Shown in pieces: positions 1 to 8,524 of a stretch of 27,566 nucleotides of DNA. Position 1 is the first letter of the stretch, and each line of letters begins with the position of its first letter. The position numbers were made by a program, and so were the translations under genes. Under the pieces are notes generated by a model. It was not told where the DNA came from. It saw only the letters and a list, made by a program, of their open reading frames with translations, and made no database searches. Source of the stretch: CAMEON01 sp045128275 (GTDB lineage Bacteria > Bacillota > Clostridia > Oscillospirales > CAG-272); the NCBI GenBank assembly GCA_045128275.1, contig JBGVRH010000085.1, positions 1-27,566 of the forward strand, written 5' to 3'.

Positions 1-163
1 AAGGCATATCGTGCCCGAAGGGCATCTCGCAAAATCAAAAAAAGGCTGATTTCGCCTGACGGCGAGCGATATGCGCTTCGCGCGAGATATGCCCGCTGGG
101 CGCGATATGCCCGTTGGGCGCGATATGCCCTTCGGGCGTGAACTCCCCGCTAAACCGCAATTT
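1..163. repeat. Hairpin-array repeat element, copy A (cut by window edge)
   Basis: Four 11-nt hairpins start at 73, 91, 109 and 127, an exact 18-bp period (4-bp stem, 3-nt loop, linker CGATAT-like). A central spacer at about 24-72 separates them from another hairpin at 13-23 and a partial one at 1-5. The stretch is nearly the reverse complement of the first half and centre of the complete element at 17898-18145. The similarity runs past the hairpins through the terminal sequence to 163, overlapping two bases of the spoIIE stop codon. The left half lies outside the window. Confidence 0.85.
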
Positions 164-2930
164 ACCTTTCCTCCACCCGTATGGCGATGGCCGACAGGTC
201 ATCCTCCGACCCCGCCGTCAGGGCGCGCTTGATGATATCCTTTCGCAGGGCATCCATGCTGTCGGGCATGGGGGAGGAGAGGAGGTCGATGAGCCAGGGA
301 CATTCGTCGTTGCCCAGGGTCACGCCGTCGCTGACCATGACCACCACGTCCCCGGGATGGGTACGGAACTTCAACAGCCGCCCGGGGGTGTCCTTGACGA
401 TGCCGATGGGGAGGGTAGGGGCGTGGAGCTTGTAGACGCTCCCCTCCCGCACCACGTAGGTGGGGGCCGCGCCGTTCTTGGCAAAGACCGCCCGCCCGTC
501 CATGAGATCCAGCTCCATGAGATCCACCGTGGCCGAGCATTCGTCCCCCATGCCCATATTCTTGGAGCGGATCAGACCGTCCAGCATCCGCAGGGAGACT
601 TCGGCGCGGTTGCCCGCCGTCAGCATTTTTTCTAAGAACATGGCGCAGATGTCCGAGGTCAGGGAAGCGTCCTCGCCCGAGCCCATGCCGTCGCTGATGA
701 GAGCGTAGAAGTAGGCGTCGCCGCTCTTGAACAGAGCGATGTGATCCCCGCAGACGGCGGGGGGATCGTAGGCGCCCGCAGGGGTTTCGTGGGTCAGAGG
801 AGCGGGGAGGGGCGCCCCTGTGGGATGGTCGGCGGGGAGGGTGCTGCCCGAGTAGGCGACCCGTAGCTTGGCCTCGGAGTGAAGGGTCATGACAGCGGAG
901 GCTCCGCCGTCCTCCCCCTCGTCGAAGGCGGGAGCGGTCATGGGACAGCCCACCAGTTCTCCAATGCGGGCCCGTATCTCGGGAAGCTTGTCCGCCACCG
1001 CCTCAAAGCCCGCGCCTCTCACGATGACCCGCTGACGGCCGCTCCCCCGCTTACCGCCCACCACGACCCCGTGTACCGTCACGCCCGCCTCGGTCAGATA
1101 GTCGTAGACGCGGTCGGCGGCCTCGCGGTTGCAGGCCAGATCCTCCTCGGCTTGGCGATCCTCCTCCAGGGCATCGCTGAGGAGGGAAGCGATGGCGGCG
1201 TAGTCGGCGGCGAAGACCTCGGTCTTCTCACTCTTGAGGAGGATCTCGGTCATGCGGGCGCATCGGCCGTTGATATCGGTGACGATATCCTCCATGTAGG
1301 GGCACAGATCCCGCAGGCTATCCGGGAGGGCTTCGGCAGAGGCCTTGCCCCCCGTGTGGAGCTGGGCGGCCAGGCGGGTCTGAATCTCCAAAGTCCGCTC
1401 GTACTCCGACCCCCAGCAGATATCCCGATCCTTACAGCGGGCGCACTTTTTCCCGAAGCTCTCGTCGCAGATGCGGCGGAGATCCAGCATGCGGGGACGC
1501 TTGAGCTGGCTGGAGAGGTCGTAGAACCGTTGGGACAGGGCACCAAAGGCCTCGGAGAGGGCCTTCATGCGGGCTCTTTGGGCTTCGGCGCGGGACTCGG
1601 CGGTGAGGGAGGCGGTGACGGCGGCGGTGAACTCCTCCAGCTCGCGGTCGACCCTTTCGGAACGCTGTCCGTGGGGGAGCGCCAGCCACAGCCTCTCGGT
1701 GAGAAAGAACAGGGGAATGGCCAGCAGGATGGCGGGGATCTGGGCGGTCAGCACCTCGATCCCCTCCACCAGGGCGCACCACCCCGCCCCTACGGTGCAT
1801 CCGCCCAGCACGGCCGAGCGGTGGGATACGTAGCGCAAAAGGGCGTAGCATCCCGCGCAGAGGATGAACATGGGGGCCAGTCCGGGCTCGGCGGCCAGTC
1901 CGCAGATCACCCCTACCGCTACCCCGGGGATCACTCCCAGACGGGAGGAGGCGAACAGGGTCAGCACCAGTCCCAGGAGGGTAGATATCTCGATGCCCAG
2001 AAGTGCCGAACCCAGAGGGATTCGGAACCCACGGGCCGAGAACACCACAGCGGCGATCAGCACGCAGACCGACACCAGGGGCAGAGCGTGGAATTTCCGC
2101 CACACCTTCACAGCACCCCCGTCCTCCTCGGTGAGATCCGACCCCCGCAGGGCAGCGTTTCCTCGCAATGGTCTGGGGGAGAAGAGCAGGGTCAGCCCCG
2201 CCTCCCCGAAGCAGGAGACCAGCAGAAAGCAGACCGCAGGGGGGATCACCAGCATACACAGGGCGCAGAGAAGGTCGTAGATATGGAAGCCTCCCGTGAC
2301 CACCGCGCTCAGTCCCGCCGCCAGACCGCAGACCCCCGCGGTCAGCATGCGCAGGAAAGGATGCTCAGCGAAGAGGCGGACGGGAAGCCCGCTGTAGTCC
2401 ATGCGGGGAGGCTTGTCCCTGTCCCGCTTCGCGGTGGTGGGGGTGTCCTTGCCTCCGTAGTAGTCGGTCTCGGTGTCCCCCGCGGAGGAGGCATCCTCCA
2501 CCAACCCCAGGTTGCGCTTGAAGGAGACCCAGCACAGAAGCAGGTAGGTGCGCCCCCGACAGGGTGTGCCATCGGGGAGGGCGGGAGGGTCCACGAAAAA
2601 GCGGATGACCAGCCGTAGAATCAGGCAGAGCAGGTAGACCCCCACCCAGGCCCAGCCCACCAGGGTCACAGGGTGAAGCGCCGCCGAGAGGAACAGCCCC
2701 GCCAGTATGTACCAGGTATAGGACGACGAGGCCGCCAGAAGAGCCAGTCCCAGGGGGGCCGCCCCGAACAAAAGAGGACAGGAGCCCAGGAGAAAAGCGG
2801 CACCCCCGAATACAGCCCCACGGGTGATCTCCCCCAGGATACGAAGTCCCCGATCCCGTGTGGGAGCATCCGTGGGAGAGGCGCGGCCGCGGAGAGGGGT
2901 GATGGGATCGGAGCGCAGACGGTTTTGCAT
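162..2930 (-). CDS. spoIIE: Stage II sporulation protein E (SpoIIE), serine phosphatase
   Basis: 922 aa. In known SpoIIE the phosphatase dephosphorylates the anti-anti-sigma factor SpoIIAA, releasing sigma-F in the forespore, and the membrane part localises to the asymmetric septum. Seen here: an N-terminal half with many hydrophobic helices (roughly residues 30-440), a central region with a Cys cluster (CARCKDRDICWG), and a C-terminal PP2C domain from about residue 728. That domain has SDGMGSG near 745-751, a second metal-site Asp in SDGV near 867, and EDDLSAIAI near the end. The ATG at 2930 is chosen because AAAGGAGG sits 6 nt upstream; the frame is open further upstream (to 3302) but without an RBS. 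It is somewhat longer than the B. subtilis protein (827 aa). The gene stands alone and diverges from the secreted glycosidase gene. Its stop codon abuts repeat copy A. Confidence 0.95.
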   Translation of the reverse strand: MQNRLRSDPITPLRGRASPTDAPTRDRGLRILGEITRGAVFGGAAFLLGSCPLLFGAAPLGLALLAASSSYTWYILAGLFLSAALHPVTLVGWAWVGVYLLCLILRLVIRFFVDPPALPDGTPCRGRTYLLLCWVSFKRNLGLVEDASSAGDTETDYYGGKDTPTTAKRDRDKPPRMDYSGLPVRLFAEHPFLRMLTAGVCGLAAGLSAVVTGGFHIYDLLCALCMLVIPPAVCFLLVSCFGEAGLTLLFSPRPLRGNAALRGSDLTEEDGGAVKVWRKFHALPLVSVCVLIAAVVFSARGFRIPLGSALLGIEISTLLGLVLTLFASSRLGVIPGVAVGVICGLAAEPGLAPMFILCAGCYALLRYVSHRSAVLGGCTVGAGWCALVEGIEVLTAQIPAILLAIPLFFLTERLWLALPHGQRSERVDRELEEFTAAVTASLTAESRAEAQRARMKALSEAFGALSQRFYDLSSQLKRPRMLDLRRICDESFGKKCARCKDRDICWGSEYERTLEIQTRLAAQLHTGGKASAEALPDSLRDLCPYMEDIVTDINGRCARMTEILLKSEKTEVFAADYAAIASLLSDALEEDRQAEEDLACNREAADRVYDYLTEAGVTVHGVVVGGKRGSGRQRVIVRGAGFEAVADKLPEIRARIGELVGCPMTAPAFDEGEDGGASAVMTLHSEAKLRVAYSGSTLPADHPTGAPLPAPLTHETPAGAYDPPAVCGDHIALFKSGDAYFYALISDGMGSGEDASLTSDICAMFLEKMLTAGNRAEVSLRMLDGLIRSKNMGMGDECSATVDLMELDLMDGRAVFAKNGAAPTYVVREGSVYKLHAPTLPIGIVKDTPGRLLKFRTHPGDVVVMVSDGVTLGNDECPWLIDLLSSPMPDSMDALRKDIIKRALTAGSEDDLSAIAIRVEER

Positions 2931-2996
2931 GAGAAGCCTCCTTTGAAACGACGGTATTTTCAGCCCCATTGCCATGGGGCGACAGTCTTTTTTTCT

Positions 2997-3040
2997 ATTA
3001 TACACACATCCTCCCGAGCAAACTGTCGCAACCCGTCGCT
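2997..3040 (-). promoter_or_regulatory. Candidate spoIIE promoter with tandem Spo0A-like boxes
   Basis: On the minus strand there is a perfect TATAAT (2997-3002) but no good -35 at 17 bp. About 22 bp beyond the -10 lie TGTCGCA (3024-3030) and CGTCGCT (3034-3040) on the plus strand. They are 10 bp apart and each is one or more changes from the 0A box TGTCGAA. Spo0A-activated spoIIE and spoIIG promoters are known for wide spacing with 0A boxes over the -35 region, so the arrangement fits. The boxes are imperfect and the call is inferred. Confidence 0.35.
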
Positions 3041-3085
3041 CCGCCCGAAAAATTACCGAAATCCTTTTGACTTTTCTCGATTCGG

Positions 3086-3114
3086 TTGACAAAGGGGATG
3101 GAATATGGTATAAT
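3086..3114 (+). promoter_or_regulatory. Sigma-A promoter of the secreted glycosidase gene
   Basis: TTGACA (3086-3091), a 17-bp spacer and TATAAT (3109-3114): both hexamers are perfect consensus. The start codon is 70 bp downstream. Confidence 0.85.
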
Positions 3115-3183
3115 GACCATAATAAACCTCTTGTATGCGCGCGCAGTGGTGAATTTTGCCAAAGCGCGAAGAAAGGAACCTCT

Positions 3184-6100
3184 ATGAAGCTGTTCAAGCG
3201 CGTCTGTGCGGCGGCTCTGGCCTGCCTGATGATGCTGTCCGCTCTCTGTGTCCTCCCCGTCTCGGCGGCCAAGACCATCACCGTGGCGGAGGGCAAGATC
3301 ACCCAAATCGTCTTCGGTGAGATCTACACCGACTCCGACAAGGGTACCTCCTTTGGCGGCAACCTCTACCTGGAAAAGAACCTGGGCCCCGCCTACTTCG
3401 ACGGTGTCCGCAACGGAGACTGGTTCGAGTTCAAGATCCATGCCGAGGCGGCGGGAGACTATCACTTCTGCTTCTCCTTCGGCTGGGTGGAGCCCACGGG
3501 CACCTACGCGGTGAGCGTGGACGGCGGCGAGCCTATCCACTTGCAGAACACCGTCAAGGGTGTGAACTGGCGCGACTGGATGGATTCCACCGAGGCGCAG
3601 GTCACTCTTACGAAAGGAGAGCATACCGTCCGAGTCACCATGGGCTGTGACGGTCCCAATCTGTACGCTATGAAGATCGCACCCGTAGGCGTGCCTCTCA
3701 CCGCGGGAGGCCGTAACCAGAGCGCCGCCCTCTGCGACGAGACCACCGCTCGCGGTGCCCAGCAGATCGACAAGAGCGCGGCTCTGCAGTTCAATTCCAC
3801 CGTTCCCTTCGCGGGCATCACCCTGACCTCCGCCAGCTGGAACAACAACATCGGCTCCATCCGTATGTCCCTGTACAAGTGGAATACCTCCTACGACAAG
3901 ACCCTCAGCGGTCAGCCCATCGTCACCGAGGACTTCGTGGACTTCGCGGATAACCTCACCCTGAAATTCCACTTCGACGAGGTGGAGGCGGGGGAGTACC
4001 TCCTCTACATGGAGAACATCACGGGCAACCCCGCCGAGGCCGTGGGCTACTGGGGCTATGCCGCCGCCCGCGAGCACATCCGCTCCTACAAGAACAACGC
4101 CGAGTACGACTTCTGCCCCGGGGTGTCCCTGCTCTACGGGCAGGAGGTGGCGGATCCCTTCGCTCCCATCAGCGAGATGGATCCCTATGCCTCTGCCGTG
4201 ACCCCCACCGAGGGGGATCTCTACCCCGACGGCGAGATGATCGAGTACAAGATGAATGCCGCCGCCAAGTACGGCGTGCAGTTCAAGGCCACCGCCGCCT
4301 TTGGCGGTTGCGAGGTCTTTATCCCCACCGTGCCCGTGGGGGACAATACCCTGACCCTGTCCCTGTACAAGTGGAACGGCAACTACAGCGAGTCGGTCAA
4401 GGCCGCTCCCGTGGCAACCAAGACCCTGCAGAACGTGAGCCGAAGTAACTGGGCGACCCTTACGGGTGACTTCCCCGCGGGGGAGTACCTCTTCACGGTC
4501 ACGAGCGGCACCGAGGGCATGACGGTGGGCATGGTGGAGACCCCCTTCGAGAAGGCCAACCACTACCTCTATACGTCCAGATCGGGCATCAGCCTCATCT
4601 GCCGTACTCTGGGGAATGCCGCCCTTGAGACCCCCACAGCTCCCACCGCCCAGGACTTCATTTCGGATGATGCCTACTACTGGGTCGCCACCGACGGCCT
4701 GGATCGCACTCTCCCCACCGCCACCGAGGCGGACGGCAAGCGAGAGGGCAAGTACGTGGGCATCTTCTACCACACCTGGCATTCCGCCTTCGCCTACCGC
4801 GACGTGACCAACGTCACCGAGCTTGTGACCAAGCATCCCGATGCCATCCGCGACTACGACCATCCTGCCTGGGAGGGCAAGACCAACTGCTTCTGGAACG
4901 AGCCCATCTGGGGCTACTACAACAACGGCGTGGATCGCTACGTCCTCCGCAAGCAGGCTGAGCTGCTGGCCGACGCGGGGGTGGACGTGGTCTTCTTCGA
5001 CAACACCAACGGCACCATGAACTTCGTGGATGCCATCCTCACCCTCTGCGAGGTCTGGGCCGAGGCCAGAGCCGACGGTGTCAAGACCCCTCAGATCTCG
5101 GCCATGCTGAATATGTACCAGTACGATCAGACCGCCGTCCAGATCAAGGAGCTGTATGATCGGATCTACTCCAAGGGACTGTATCAGGATCTGTGGTTCT
5201 ACTGGGAGGATAAGCCCCTTCTGCTGGGCTATCCCGAGGAGCTGAGACGTATGGAGGGCGGTATGGAGGCCTACGAGTTCTTCTCCTACCGTCCCATCAA
5301 CCCCTCCTACAACGAGGATCAGGAGCTGATCAAGCAGAGCGACGTATCCAACCGCATCACCTTCGCGCCCCCCGCGGGCTTCCGCCGATACACCCAATGG
5401 AAGTGGATCTCGGTCTACCCCCAGGAGAAGATGTACCTGAAGGGCACCAAGGACGTGGAGCAGATGTGCGTCTGCGTGGCACAGAATTGGTCGGATAAGC
5501 AGGGACTCACCCCCATGAACGCGGGCGACATGGTCTTTGGCCGCGGCTATACCCACAAAAACGGCATCAATACCTCCATGGAGGCCGCTATGGCGGGTCT
5601 GAACTTCGCCGAGCAGTGGGAGTACGCTCTGGAGGTGGATCCCACCTTCATCTACATCACGGGCTGGAACGAGTGGCAGGTAGGCCGCACCACGGATATG
5701 TGGGGCTACCCCAACGCCCTCCCCGATAACGCCACCGACGGCTATTCCCGTGACATCGAGCCCTCCACAGGCGCTCTGAAGGATCACTTCTACAACCAGA
5801 TGGTGTCCTACATCCGCCGCTTCAAGGGTATGGACACCCAGCCCGTCTCTTCGGGCGAGGTGAAGACCGACTCCGCCGCCTCCATCGACTGGAGCGCCGT
5901 GACCCCTGTCTACCGCGCCTACGCGGGAAGCACCATCCACCGCGACTACGACGGCTACAAGGATTACCATTACACCAACACCACGGGCCGCAACGACTTC
6001 GTGGAAGCCCGCGTGACCTACGATGCCGAGAACCTCTACTTCATGGTCAAGACCGCCGAGGCCATCACCCCCCATACCGACAAGGCCTGGATGCGCCTGT

Positions 6101-6645
6101 TCATCGACGTGGCGGGCGCAGAGGACGGCAAGAGCTGGGAGACCTTTGAGTATATCCTCAACCGCGAAACCCCCACCGCCGACAAGGCCACTCTGGAGAG
6201 ATCCACGGGGGGCTGGAATTGGGAGAAGGCCGCCGAGGTCAGCTACTCTGTAAACGGCGATACCATGGTGGTGACCATCCCCCGCACCGCCCTGGGGATT
6301 CGTGAGGGTGACTTCACCGTCAACTTCAAGTGGAGCGACAATATGCAGACCGACGGGGATATCATGGACTTCTATACCAATGGTGATGTAGCCCCCGGCG
6401 CAAGATTCAAGTACCAATTCACCACCGTCGGCGCCAAGATCCCCGATGAGGGCGAGACCACCGCTCCCGCCGATTCGGATACCGCCGCCCCCGACACGCA
6501 GGAGATCCCCACCGACGCCCCCGCCGAGACGGATGCCCCCGCGAAGAAGGGCTGTAAGTCGGCTGTCTCCGCCGCTGTCCTGCCCGTGACGCTGGCCGCC
6601 GCCGTGGCGGTGACCAAAAAGGGCAAGAAAAAGGAAGAATTGTAA
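3184..6645 (+). CDS. Secreted multidomain glycoside hydrolase (GH71/99-like) with C-terminal CBM9-like module
   Basis: 1153 aa, exported. Residues 1-28 are a signal peptide (KR, hydrophobic core, VSA-A cleavage). Residues 30-180 resemble a CBM6-like beta-sandwich. Two related beta modules follow (about 200-350 and 385-505), each carrying an LYKWN motif. From about 522 to 830 there is a TIM-barrel-like region beginning GKYVGIFYHTWH and ending ITGWNEWQ, the pattern of GH71/GH99-like enzymes acting on alpha-glucans or alpha-mannans. Residues about 935-1045 resemble a family 9 carbohydrate-binding domain. A Pro/Thr/Asp/Ala linker leads to KKGCKS, a hydrophobic stretch and a Lys-rich tail, which looks like a surface-anchoring tail. 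The ATG at 3184 has AAAGGA 6 nt upstream and starts the signal peptide; the frame is open further upstream. Exact substrate cannot be told. A 1139-codon frame on the other strand is a codon-bias shadow. Confidence 0.75.
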   Translation: MKLFKRVCAAALACLMMLSALCVLPVSAAKTITVAEGKITQIVFGEIYTDSDKGTSFGGNLYLEKNLGPAYFDGVRNGDWFEFKIHAEAAGDYHFCFSFGWVEPTGTYAVSVDGGEPIHLQNTVKGVNWRDWMDSTEAQVTLTKGEHTVRVTMGCDGPNLYAMKIAPVGVPLTAGGRNQSAALCDETTARGAQQIDKSAALQFNSTVPFAGITLTSASWNNNIGSIRMSLYKWNTSYDKTLSGQPIVTEDFVDFADNLTLKFHFDEVEAGEYLLYMENITGNPAEAVGYWGYAAAREHIRSYKNNAEYDFCPGVSLLYGQEVADPFAPISEMDPYASAVTPTEGDLYPDGEMIEYKMNAAAKYGVQFKATAAFGGCEVFIPTVPVGDNTLTLSLYKWNGNYSESVKAAPVATKTLQNVSRSNWATLTGDFPAGEYLFTVTSGTEGMTVGMVETPFEKANHYLYTSRSGISLICRTLGNAALETPTAPTAQDFISDDAYYWVATDGLDRTLPTATEADGKREGKYVGIFYHTWHSAFAYRDVTNVTELVTKHPDAIRDYDHPAWEGKTNCFWNEPIWGYYNNGVDRYVLRKQAELLADAGVDVVFFDNTNGTMNFVDAILTLCEVWAEARADGVKTPQISAMLNMYQYDQTAVQIKELYDRIYSKGLYQDLWFYWEDKPLLLGYPEELRRMEGGMEAYEFFSYRPINPSYNEDQELIKQSDVSNRITFAPPAGFRRYTQWKWISVYPQEKMYLKGTKDVEQMCVCVAQNWSDKQGLTPMNAGDMVFGRGYTHKNGINTSMEAAMAGLNFAEQWEYALEVDPTFIYITGWNEWQVGRTTDMWGYPNALPDNATDGYSRDIEPSTGALKDHFYNQMVSYIRRFKGMDTQPVSSGEVKTDSAASIDWSAVTPVYRAYAGSTIHRDYDGYKDYHYTNTTGRNDFVEARVTYDAENLYFMVKTAEAITPHTDKAWMRLFIDVAGAEDGKSWETFEYILNRETPTADKATLERSTGGWNWEKAAEVSYSVNGDTMVVTIPRTALGIREGDFTVNFKWSDNMQTDGDIMDFYTNGDVAPGARFKYQFTTVGAKIPDEGETTAPADSDTAAPDTQEIPTDAPAETDAPAKKGCKSAVSAAVLPVTLAAAVAVTKKGKKKEEL

Positions 6646-6662
6646 ATAAACCTTCCAACCCC

Positions 6663-6691
6663 TTGCAATTTACCCCAAAAGGTGCTATAAT
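6663..6691 (+). promoter_or_regulatory. Sigma-A promoter of the DtxR-like regulator gene
   Basis: TTGCAA (6663-6668), 17-bp spacer, TATAAT (6686-6691), 30 bp before the GTG start codon. Confidence 0.75.
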
Positions 6692-6721
6692 GACCCTATA
6701 CCCATCAAAGGAGGTGAGCCT

Positions 6722-7084
6722 GTGAAGCTCATGGAATCGGGCCAGATGTATCTGGAGACCATTTACGTTCTGTCCAAGGAAAAGACCAGCGTCCACTCCA
6801 TCGACGTCAGCGAGCACATGGGCTACTCCAAGCCCAGCGTCAGCCGCGCCATCGGCATTCTGAAGAGCGGCGGCTACGTGGAGATGGCGGAGGACGGCTC
6901 TCTGACCCTCACCGAGTCGGGACTTTCTGTGGCCGAGCAGATCTACGAGCGGCACACCATCCTCACCGAGTGCCTGGTTCGCCTGGGGGTGGATCGGGAG
7001 ACCGCTGCCGAGGATGCCTGCAAAATGGAGCACGTCATCAGCGACGAGTCCATGGCCGCGCTGAAAAAATTCATTGAGTCATAA
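6722..7084 (+). CDS. DtxR/MntR-family metal-dependent transcriptional regulator
   Basis: 120 aa. This family binds DNA when loaded with Fe2+ or Mn2+ and represses metal uptake genes. An N-terminal winged helix (residues about 8-65, with YSKPSVSRAI as the recognition helix) is followed by the helical metal-binding and dimerisation domain. Possible metal ligands line up with DtxR: Met9, His78, Glu83, Cys100, Glu103 and His104. Met and Cys at the DtxR M10 and C102 positions suggest the iron-type site rather than the MntR set (Asp, Glu), which is inference. It lacks the C-terminal SH3-like domain of long DtxR proteins. Translation starts at GTG because AGGAGG (6709-6714) is 7 nt upstream; an in-frame ATG at 6731 is too far away. 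It has its own promoter and a terminator directly behind it, so it is monocistronic. No metal transporter is visible next to it. Confidence 0.85.
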   Translation: MKLMESGQMYLETIYVLSKEKTSVHSIDVSEHMGYSKPSVSRAIGILKSGGYVEMAEDGSLTLTESGLSVAEQIYERHTILTECLVRLGVDRETAAEDACKMEHVISDESMAALKKFIES

Positions 7085-7090
7085 AAAAAC

Positions 7091-7127
7091 AACTCCCCGA
7101 TCAGGTGTCTCCTTGTCGGGGAGTTTT
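7091..7127 (+). terminator. Rho-independent terminator after the DtxR-like gene
   Basis: Perfect 10-bp stem AACTCCCCGA (7091-7100) / TCGGGGAGTT (7116-7125), 15-nt loop, then a short T run. An A run before the stem could let it work in both directions. Confidence 0.85.
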
Positions 7128-7155
7128 GCAAATCAAGGGAAAATCATGAGGATTT

Positions 7156-7174
7156 GGTGGCGTTACACGCCACC
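7156..7174. promoter_or_regulatory. Perfect inverted repeat just before the oxidoreductase RBS
   Basis: GGTGGCGT-TAC-ACGCCACC: 8-bp arms and a 3-nt spacer. It ends two bases before the AAGGAGG ribosome binding site (7176-7182). It could be an operator or a 5'-UTR hairpin that limits access to the RBS. No clear sigma-A promoter is seen between it and the preceding terminator. Confidence 0.5.
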
Positions 7175-7188
7175 CAAGGAGGTATGAC

Positions 7189-8442
7189 ATGAGAAAATAT
7201 GAATTAGTCGTGGTCGGCGGAGGCTTCGCGGGAGTAGCGGCGGCCATCGCGGCGGCGAGAGCGGGGGTGGACGTGCTGCTGGTGGATAAGGGCAACTGCC
7301 TGGGCGGCGCGGCGGTCAACTGCCTCGTCAGCCCCTTCATGCCCTACAGCACCGTCATCGACGGCGAGCACGTGGTGCTCTCCGCGGGGATCTTTTCCGA
7401 GATCATCCGCCGCATGGATGAGCGGCACGCCATGGTGGGCGAGCGCTACTTTTTGGAGGAGGAGCTGAAGTTCGTCCTGAACGACATGGTGCTGGAGGCG
7501 GGAGTCAAGCTCCTGTTCCACGCATACATCTTCAAAGCCGAGAAGTGGGACGGACGCGTCACCTCCATCTCGGTGGCCACCAAGAGCGGGGAGACGCGGA
7601 TCGAGGCAGACTATTTCGTGGATGCCACGGGTGATGCCCAGCTGGCCTACCTGGCGGACTGTCCCACCACCCTGGGCCGAGAGCCCGACCATCTCTGCCA
7701 GCCCATGACCCTCTGCTTCCGGGTGGGCAACGTGGACAGAGACCGCTTCTATGCCAGCCAGCCCAGATGGTCGAAGATCCACGCTCAAAAGCTGGAATCA
7801 GGTCAGCTCATCAACCCCAGAGAGAACATCCTGGTGTTCCATACCCCCGTCCCCAATGTGCTTCACTTCAACACCACCCGTGTGGTCAAGAAGAACCCCA
7901 CCTGCCCCGAGGACGTGACCGAGGCGGAGGTGCTGGCGCGCCAGCAGGTGCAGGAGGTTTATGATCTCCTCAAGGAGCATGCCGACGGCCTGGAGAACAG
8001 CTACCTCATGATGACCGCCGCCGAGATCGGTGTCCGCGAGAGCCGCATGATCGTGGGGGACTACGTGCTGACCGAGACCGACTGCAAGGACTGCACCCGC
8101 TTCGAGGATGCCATCGCCGCCAGCAATTACGAGATCGACATCCACAACCCCGAGGGGACGGGAACCAGCCACTACTTCTTCAAGCCGGGTGAGTATTACA
8201 CCATCCCCTACCGCTGTCTGATCCCCAAGGAGGCCACCAATCTGCTGGTGGCGGGGCGGTGCATCTCCTCCGACCACGGTGCCCAGGCCTCCTACCGCAT
8301 CATGCCCAACGTCTGCACCCTGGGCGAGGCGGCAGGCTCGGCCATGGGCTTGGCCGTGAAGGAAGGGAAGCAGGTGAGAGACATTGACGTGAGGGCGTTG
8401 CAGGCCGAGCTGAAGAAGAACGGAGCGTTCATCGGGATCTGA
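7189..8442 (+). CDS. FAD-dependent oxidoreductase (FAD_oxidored-type)
   Basis: 417 aa, predicted cytoplasmic. The Rossmann motif VVGGGFAGVAAAIAAARAG is at residues 8-26, LVDKGNCLGGAAV follows, and VDATGDAQLA near 144-153 is the second FAD-contact motif of this flavoprotein group. The C-terminal part has LLVAGRCISSDHGAQASYRIMP and a GEAAGSAMGLAV segment, typical of the PF12831-like family, whose substrates are mostly unknown. The ATG at 7189 has AAGGAGG 6 nt upstream. It lies between two terminators, so it probably forms its own transcript. The LysR gene converges on it from the right and might control it, but only proximity supports this. Confidence 0.85.
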   Translation: MRKYELVVVGGGFAGVAAAIAAARAGVDVLLVDKGNCLGGAAVNCLVSPFMPYSTVIDGEHVVLSAGIFSEIIRRMDERHAMVGERYFLEEELKFVLNDMVLEAGVKLLFHAYIFKAEKWDGRVTSISVATKSGETRIEADYFVDATGDAQLAYLADCPTTLGREPDHLCQPMTLCFRVGNVDRDRFYASQPRWSKIHAQKLESGQLINPRENILVFHTPVPNVLHFNTTRVVKKNPTCPEDVTEAEVLARQQVQEVYDLLKEHADGLENSYLMMTAAEIGVRESRMIVGDYVLTETDCKDCTRFEDAIAASNYEIDIHNPEGTGTSHYFFKPGEYYTIPYRCLIPKEATNLLVAGRCISSDHGAQASYRIMPNVCTLGEAAGSAMGLAVKEGKQVRDIDVRALQAELKKNGAFIGI

Positions 8443-8469
8443 GCGAGTACCGCAAAACAGTAAAAAATT

Positions 8470-8512
8470 CCGACCCGAAAGGCAAAAACAGTCTTTCGGG
8501 TCGGCTTTTTTC
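8470..8512. terminator. Terminator between convergent oxidoreductase and LysR genes
   Basis: 12-bp perfect stem CCGACCCGAAAG (8470-8481) / CTTTCGGGTCGG (8493-8504) followed by CTTTTTT. An A run at 8462-8466 precedes the stem, so it may serve both converging transcripts. Confidence 0.9.
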
Positions 8513-8524
8513 TTGTTTATGGGA

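Noticed and set aside
879..2618. 579-codon plus-strand frame opposite spoIIE
   Set aside because: Shadow of the biased codons of spoIIE; Gly/Gln/His-rich with no RBS or motif.
2998..6417. 1139-codon open frame on the minus strand opposite the glycosidase
   Set aside because: Composition is Gly/Val/His-rich as expected from the reverse of GC-rich codons; no RBS and no domain, while the plus strand encodes a clear secreted protein.
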